The notes under the pieces were generated by a model. The model saw only the letters and a list, made by a program, of their open reading frames with translations, did no database searches and had not been told where the DNA came from. A DNA stretch of 64,000 nucleotides from Buttiauxella warmboldiae. Its GTDB lineage: Bacteria; Pseudomonadota; Gammaproteobacteria; Enterobacterales; Enterobacteriaceae. The position numbers and the translations under genes were made by a program. Positions 60,096 through 64,000 of this stretch are shown piece after piece (position 1 is the first letter of the stretch; the number at the start of each line of letters is the position of its first letter). The stretch is from contig NZ_RPOH01000016.1 in assembly GCF_003818135.1 (NCBI RefSeq), positions 1-64,000 of the forward strand, in the 5' to 3' direction.

Positions 60096-60877
60096 CGATT
60101 TGGGTCCCTTATTACGTGGCTATCTTCATCGGGCAGACGGGTGATTCGCGCCTGTCGGGCTTCATCTTCATGCAGGGTTTTAATCGTGGTAAGGACGAAC
60201 CCGAGATGTGTTTTCGCCGCAAGGCGTGCGCGCTCCGGGTCGCCTGCCAGAATGGCCTGCAACAGTTCGCTATGTTGTTCGGTGAGTCCGGCAAAAATCG
60301 CTGGAACGGTGTACATGCGCTGGCGGCTGTGCATCACCGAGGATTGCAGCAGGTCGAAAAAGCCGCGCATCGTCTGGAGCAACACGATGTTGTGCGAGGC
60401 CTCGGCAATCGCCAGGTGAAAGCGCACGTCGGCCTGGGCTGCCAGATCCGGGTCGTCGCTCTCTTTGAATTTCACGGTGGCGTCAAAGCAGGCTATCAGT
60501 TTCTCTTTGTCCGCGGGGGTAGCACGCTGCGCGGCATACCAGGCGGTGCAGGCTTCTATTGCGTGGCGCGCTTCTAAAATGTCGTAGCGGTAGTTCGGAT
60601 CGTCTTCCACCAGCGTTTTCAGCGGCTGCACGATACGTTGTTCTGACCACGCCTGAACTTCGTAGCGCACAAAGGTGCCGCCGCCGCGTCGGCTAATCAG
60701 AACGCCCGCGCTAATCAGTTTTTGAATCGCTTCGCGAATGGATGAGCGCGATACGCCCATCTGCGCGGCAAGCTGGCGTTCGGCGGGCAACCGCATGCCC
60801 GCCTCCAGTTTAGATTCGCTAATCAGTGCTTTTAGGCGCTCGACCAGGTGGTCAGCCAGGCGCGGTTGCGTTGTCAT
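60092..60877 (-). CDS. lldR: L-lactate-responsive GntR/FadR-family regulator LldR
   Basis: 261 residues. N-terminal winged helix ([23 protein letters not shown]) and C-terminal FCD ligand domain. In E. coli it represses lldPRD without lactate and helps activate it with lactate. I choose the ATG at 60877, which shares one base with the lldP stop (TGATG); a TTG one codon earlier is also in frame. Confidence 0.95.
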   Translation of the reverse strand: MTTQPRLADHLVERLKALISESKLEAGMRLPAERQLAAQMGVSRSSIREAIQKLISAGVLISRRGGGTFVRYEVQAWSEQRIVQPLKTLVEDDPNYRYDILEARHAIEACTAWYAAQRATPADKEKLIACFDATVKFKESDDPDLAAQADVRFHLAIAEASHNIVLLQTMRGFFDLLQSSVMHSRQRMYTVPAIFAGLTEQHSELLQAILAGDPERARLAAKTHLGFVLTTIKTLHEDEARQARITRLPDEDSHVIRDPNR

Positions 60878-62532
60878 CAAGGGATCATCCAGGTTAAGAC
60901 ATAGGCCTGAAGCGTGGTAATGATGCCGACCATGCAGGTAAAAATCAGGCTGTGTTTGACGGTGAAACGGAACAGATCCGACTCTCTACCCACCAGGCCT
61001 ACCGCCGCACAGGCGATGGCGATAGACTGCGGTGAAATCATCTTGCCGGTTACGCCACCGGTAGTGTTGGCGGCAACCAGCAGCAGGTCGGATACGCCAA
61101 TCTGTTGCGCGGTCGTGGCCTGTAAGGCGGCGAACAAGGCGTTAGATGAGGTGTCAGAACCGGTCAGGAATACCCCCAGCCAGCCCAGGAATGGCGAGAA
61201 GAAGGTAAACGCGTGGCCGGTATGGGCCAGCGCCAGTGCCAGCGTTGCCGAAAGGCCGGAATAGTTAGAGATAAACGCAAAGGCCAGCACCATGCCGATG
61301 GAGTAAATCGGCAGCGCCAGCTCTTTGAGCGTTTCCCCGAAGGTTTCAATAGCCGCTTTCGGTTTCATGCGCAGATAAACGATGGCGATCAGCGCGGCCA
61401 CCAGAATCGCGGTGCCGGTGGCGGAGAACCAGTCAAATTTATACACCGCCGCGTAGGCCATGCTTTCCGCCACCACCGGCGGCATTTTCGCGACCATTTT
61501 GTCGAGGAACGGCACGGAGACATTCAATACCCAGTCAGCCATAGCGCCGCCCGGTGCGAACAGCGCTTTAAACGGTGGAATACTCCACAGCGTTACGGTG
61601 GCGGTAAGGAAGATAAACGGCATCCAGGCGCGAACCACCTGGCCTGCGGTGTAGTTTTGGCGTGCCAGCGTCTGGTCGGTGACGGATGCCCCGACATCGC
61701 CAAAGCGGAAGATACGCACCGGCTTCCAGACGCGCAGAAATGCAGTTAAGCAGACCAGCGAAACCAGCGAAGAGATAATGTCCGGCAGCTCCGGCCCTAA
61801 GAAGTTGGAGCTGAGGTACTGGGCGATGGCAAACGAACCGCCAGCGACGATGACCGCAGGCCACGTCTCTTTAATCCCGCGCCAGCCGTCCATGATCGCC
61901 ATAATCCAGAACAGCACGATCATCGTCAGGAAGGGGAGCTGGCGGCCAACCATTTGCCCGATTTCAAAACTGTCCAGCCCGGTCACCTGGCCTGCAACAA
62001 TAATCGGAATGCCCATTGCGCCAAAGGCGACAGGGGCAGTGTTCACAATCAGGCACAAACCGGCGGCGTAGAGCGGGTTAAAACCCAGGCCAACCAGCAG
62101 CGCGGCAGTAATCGCAACCGGTGCGCCGAATCCGGCGGCCCCTTCCAGAAACGCGCCAAACGAGAAACCGACAATCAGCATTTGCAGGCGTTGGTCCGGC
62201 GTGATGGAAAGAATCGACGAGCGGATAATGTCGAACTGCCCGGTTTTGACCGAGATTTTGTAGACGAAAACGGCGGCGATAATAATCCACGCAATCGGCC
62301 ACAGGCCGTAGAAGAACCCGTACACCACCGACGACAGCGCCCGGTCAATTGGCATGCGGTAAAACAGCAGCGCCACCAGCAGCGCCAGGCCAACGGTAAT
62401 CGTGGCGGCGGTGTAGCCTTTCATGCGCAGTTTTATCAGCGCAAAGAAGAAGAAAATAATCGGAATGGCGGCGATGAGACTTGATAGCCAAATATTACCT
62501 GCGGGATCGTAGACTTGTTGCCAGACTTGCAT
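60877..62532 (-). CDS. lldP: L-lactate permease LldP
   Basis: 551 residues, identical in length to E. coli LldP. About 13-14 membrane helices; conserved [18 protein letters not shown] and the C-terminal GMISPQS-like segment [12 protein letters not shown]. Proton-coupled uptake of L-lactate, D-lactate and glycolate. Start at [13 protein letters not shown] with GGAGAG upstream; the open frame continues 52 codons upstream through the operator region but without homology. Confidence 0.97.
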   Translation of the reverse strand: MQVWQQVYDPAGNIWLSSLIAAIPIIFFFFALIKLRMKGYTAATITVGLALLVALLFYRMPIDRALSSVVYGFFYGLWPIAWIIIAAVFVYKISVKTGQFDIIRSSILSITPDQRLQMLIVGFSFGAFLEGAAGFGAPVAITAALLVGLGFNPLYAAGLCLIVNTAPVAFGAMGIPIIVAGQVTGLDSFEIGQMVGRQLPFLTMIVLFWIMAIMDGWRGIKETWPAVIVAGGSFAIAQYLSSNFLGPELPDIISSLVSLVCLTAFLRVWKPVRIFRFGDVGASVTDQTLARQNYTAGQVVRAWMPFIFLTATVTLWSIPPFKALFAPGGAMADWVLNVSVPFLDKMVAKMPPVVAESMAYAAVYKFDWFSATGTAILVAALIAIVYLRMKPKAAIETFGETLKELALPIYSIGMVLAFAFISNYSGLSATLALALAHTGHAFTFFSPFLGWLGVFLTGSDTSSNALFAALQATTAQQIGVSDLLLVAANTTGGVTGKMISPQSIAIACAAVGLVGRESDLFRFTVKHSLIFTCMVGIITTLQAYVLTWMIP

Positions 62533-62575
62533 GCAGGACTCTCCAGAACGTGACGTGCTTATTATTTTTAACCTG

Positions 62576-62590
62576 ATTGGTAGGACCAAT
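62576..62590. promoter_or_regulatory. LldR operator, proximal copy
   Basis: ATTGGTAGGACCAAT, 6-bp inverted arms around three bases, 43 bp before the lldP start. An identical copy lies at 62701. FadR-family proteins bind TGGTnnnACCA-type sites. Confidence 0.88.
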
Positions 62591-62620
62591 GCGGCAATGT
62601 AGGGTATCTGATACGTAATG

Positions 62621-62638
62621 GTTAATCTTTTGTTAATC
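62621..62638. promoter_or_regulatory. ArcA-like direct repeat in the lldP promoter
   Basis: GTTAA-N6-GTTAA direct repeat at 62621-62636, an 11-bp period typical of ArcA sites, lies between the two LldR operators. E. coli lldPRD is repressed by ArcA without oxygen. Confidence 0.6.
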
Positions 62639-62700
62639 ATTGGCAATGATTGTGTTGTGCATTTTGTCAGTAAGCGTGAAGTGGTCACGTTTTGGAAGAG

Positions 62701-62715
62701 ATTGGTAGGACCAAT
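62701..62715. promoter_or_regulatory. LldR operator, distal copy
   Basis: Second perfect copy of ATTGGTAGGACCAAT, 125 bp upstream of the first. Twin operators flanking a promoter allow a repression loop, as known for E. coli LldR. Confidence 0.88.
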
Positions 62716-62725
62716 ATTTGAAGAG

Positions 62726-62750
62726 AACCCTCACCGATAAGGAGAGGGTT
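62726..62750. repeat. REP-like hairpin between the PepSY gene and lldP promoter
   Basis: AACCCTC/GAGGGTT arms (62726-62732 with 62744-62750) followed by AGGGGAAGGG. The GGAGAGGGTTAGGG core is typical of a dispersed hairpin family in enteric bacteria. It sits 12 bp past the 3' end of the PepSY gene and may serve as its terminator. Confidence 0.55.
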
Positions 62751-62762
62751 AGGGGAAGGGAA

Positions 62763-64000
62763 CTACGAAACCTGTAATTTCAATGTGCTCTTGCGCCAGC
62801 GCACGGCATCCGCAGCAATAAACAGCAGCAGGCTGGCGCCCATGACCGGCAGGCAATAGCCAAACAGCGCTGCGATAATCAACACGGCTGTGCGCCAGAT
62901 ACCCGGCAAAGCATGCCATGCTTCACTCAGCGTTTGAGCTGGGCTTGCTGCAGAACTCGCCGGGCGTTTCAGCCACCACATCCGGTAGCCGAGAATAATC
63001 ATCGCGCACAGGCCAAAACCGAAAGCCGCCAGTAATATCTGATTTGGCAGCCCGAACAGCACGCCCATATGCGCATCAATTCCCCAGCGCGTCAGTTTGG
63101 CAATCAGTGGGAAATCGGCGAAAAACGTTCTGTCGATGACTTTAAAACTGTGGGGATCGACCGCTGCGCTATCGACATGCGTTGGCCAGGCGCGGTCAAT
63201 TTCAGTCACTGTCCAGGCTTTATTCATGGCGCGGGCAGGGCGGATCTCTACTTTGTTCGACTCGATTCCTGAAGCACGTGCGGCTGCGAGAACCCGATCC
63301 CACATTTGGTCATCTACTGCAGGCATCGCCATGCCGGGCATCATCGTATGATGTTCAGCGTGCGGGTCCTTGAGAGAAGGCTCGTTCCCTGGCGTGAGTG
63401 TGGTATTCACCTGCGGTGTCATCCAGCCCAGCGAACTGCGCATTTTGTCGATATTGCCACCTGCCCACTGCGACCAGGTCAGGCCGGTTACCGAGAAAAA
63501 CAGCAGGCCGAGTAGCAAGGCTGCGCCCAGCGTGATGTGCCAGTGTCGCGCTTTCTTCTGCGGCGTTTTTCTTACTTTCAGCTTTCTTTTTGGGCGTGAG
63601 GTAAGCCACAGCACTATCCCGCCAAGCGCCGCAATCCACAGCCATGAGGCAGCAAGTTCGCTGTAAAGCCGACCAGCATTACCCAGTAGTAAACTGCGAT
63701 GGAATTGATCGATCCAGGTCCGCAGAGGCAGCACGCCGCTGGTGCCATATACCGTCATGTCGCCCTGAATGGCGAGCGTAGCAGGGGCAACAAAAATGGC
63801 CCTGGATTCGGATTCGCCTAAACCTGCTTCGACAAACTGCACTCGCGTGGTATCGCCGGGTTTTGGTGCCGGGCGTACCGCATAAATGCGGGCATCTTCG
63901 CCGATATAGTGGCGGGCGGCCGCTATTTGCCGGGCAAGCGGCTGCTGCGGGCCAATCTCCTGGGTACGCAGCGCTTGATGATAAAGCGCACTCTCGAGCT
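62763..64000 (-). CDS. PepSY-associated membrane protein (PiuB-like), 5' end beyond the window
   Basis: At least 411 codons; the frame stays open to the window edge (codons before 63842 read ...QEIGPQQPLARQ...), so the start is missing. It has periplasmic PepSY-like segments and four visible membrane helices: around SWLWIAALGGIVLWL, TLGAALLLGLLFFSV, ILLAAFGFGLCAMIIL and LIIAALFGYCLPVMGASLLLF. The layout fits COG3182 (PiuB/PepSY-TM) proteins, often beside siderophore receptors and thought to reduce or handle iron or copper at the inner membrane. Periplasmic His/Met-rich HAEHHTMMPGMAMP could bind metal (inference). Confidence 0.82.
   Translation of the reverse strand, partial: LESALYHQALRTQEIGPQQPLARQIAAARHYIGEDARIYAVRPAPKPGDTTRVQFVEAGLGESESRAIFVAPATLAIQGDMTVYGTSGVLPLRTWIDQFHRSLLLGNAGRLYSELAASWLWIAALGGIVLWLTSRPKRKLKVRKTPQKKARHWHITLGAALLLGLLFFSVTGLTWSQWAGGNIDKMRSSLGWMTPQVNTTLTPGNEPSLKDPHAEHHTMMPGMAMPAVDDQMWDRVLAAARASGIESNKVEIRPARAMNKAWTVTEIDRAWPTHVDSAAVDPHSFKVIDRTFFADFPLIAKLTRWGIDAHMGVLFGLPNQILLAAFGFGLCAMIILGYRMWWLKRPASSAASPAQTLSEAWHALPGIWRTAVLIIAALFGYCLPVMGASLLLFIAADAVRWRKSTLKLQVS

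Noticed and set aside
62533-62688. Longer LldP starting at 62688
   Set aside because: The extension runs through the LldR operator and ArcA repeat and has no homology.
1-64000. CRISPR arrays, insertion sequences, prophage, tRNA or rRNA genes
   Set aside because: No spaced direct repeats, transposase or integrase genes, or cloverleaf sequences were recognised on either strand.

Overview
The window is chromosomal DNA from a member of the Enterobacteriaceae. Almost every protein is a close, near full-length match to an Escherichia coli protein I know (CopA, CueR, QmcA, TesA, CysS, AhpCF, the whole Ent/Fep set, CstA, IlvBN, LldPRD). Gene order departs from E. coli K-12 at several junctions, so it is not Escherichia; I cannot fix the genus by eye. 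I saw no insertion sequence, prophage, CRISPR array, tRNA or rRNA.

Layout. (1) 1-13.8 kb: ybaP, then copper export (copA, with a CueR operator, and cueR further on) split by a 3159-residue autotransporter adhesin. (2) 13.7-20.6 kb: ybbJ-qmcA membrane quality control, cnoX, ybbO, and tesA divergent from ybbA-ybbP. (3) 20.6-26.4 kb: selU, purE-purK with a PurR box, ppiB-lpxH, and cysS; the rhs and allantoin genes that sit here in K-12 are absent. (4) 26.4-33.4 kb: peroxide defence (ahpC-ahpF), an opgB homologue, a DUF4156 lipoprotein and gdhA. (5) 33.5-52.3 kb: the complete enterobactin locus (entD, fepA, fes, ybdZ, entF, fepCGD, entS, fepB, entCEBAH) with Fur boxes in its three divergent promoter regions; fepE is missing. 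(6) 52.4-55.9 kb: cstA-ybdD plus a COG0523 GTPase. (7) 55.9-58.9 kb: the ivbL attenuator, ilvBN and osmC. (8) 58.9-62.7 kb: lldPRD with twin LldR operators and an ArcA-like box. (9) 62.8 kb to the edge: a truncated PepSY membrane protein.

Two places deserve most attention. The first is the 413-bp region upstream of ahpC. It holds an OxyR-type site that directly abuts a good promoter, then an intrinsic terminator about 40 nt downstream of the predicted start, and finally a hairpin that buries the ahpC ribosome-binding site. Together these predict an OxyR-controlled short RNA or attenuated leader. The second is the giant autotransporter lodged between copA and cueR, which has an internal tandem duplication of about 1.2 kb, seven strand-type repeats and RTX-like glycine/aspartate motifs. 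Most other content is ordinary core-genome biology.
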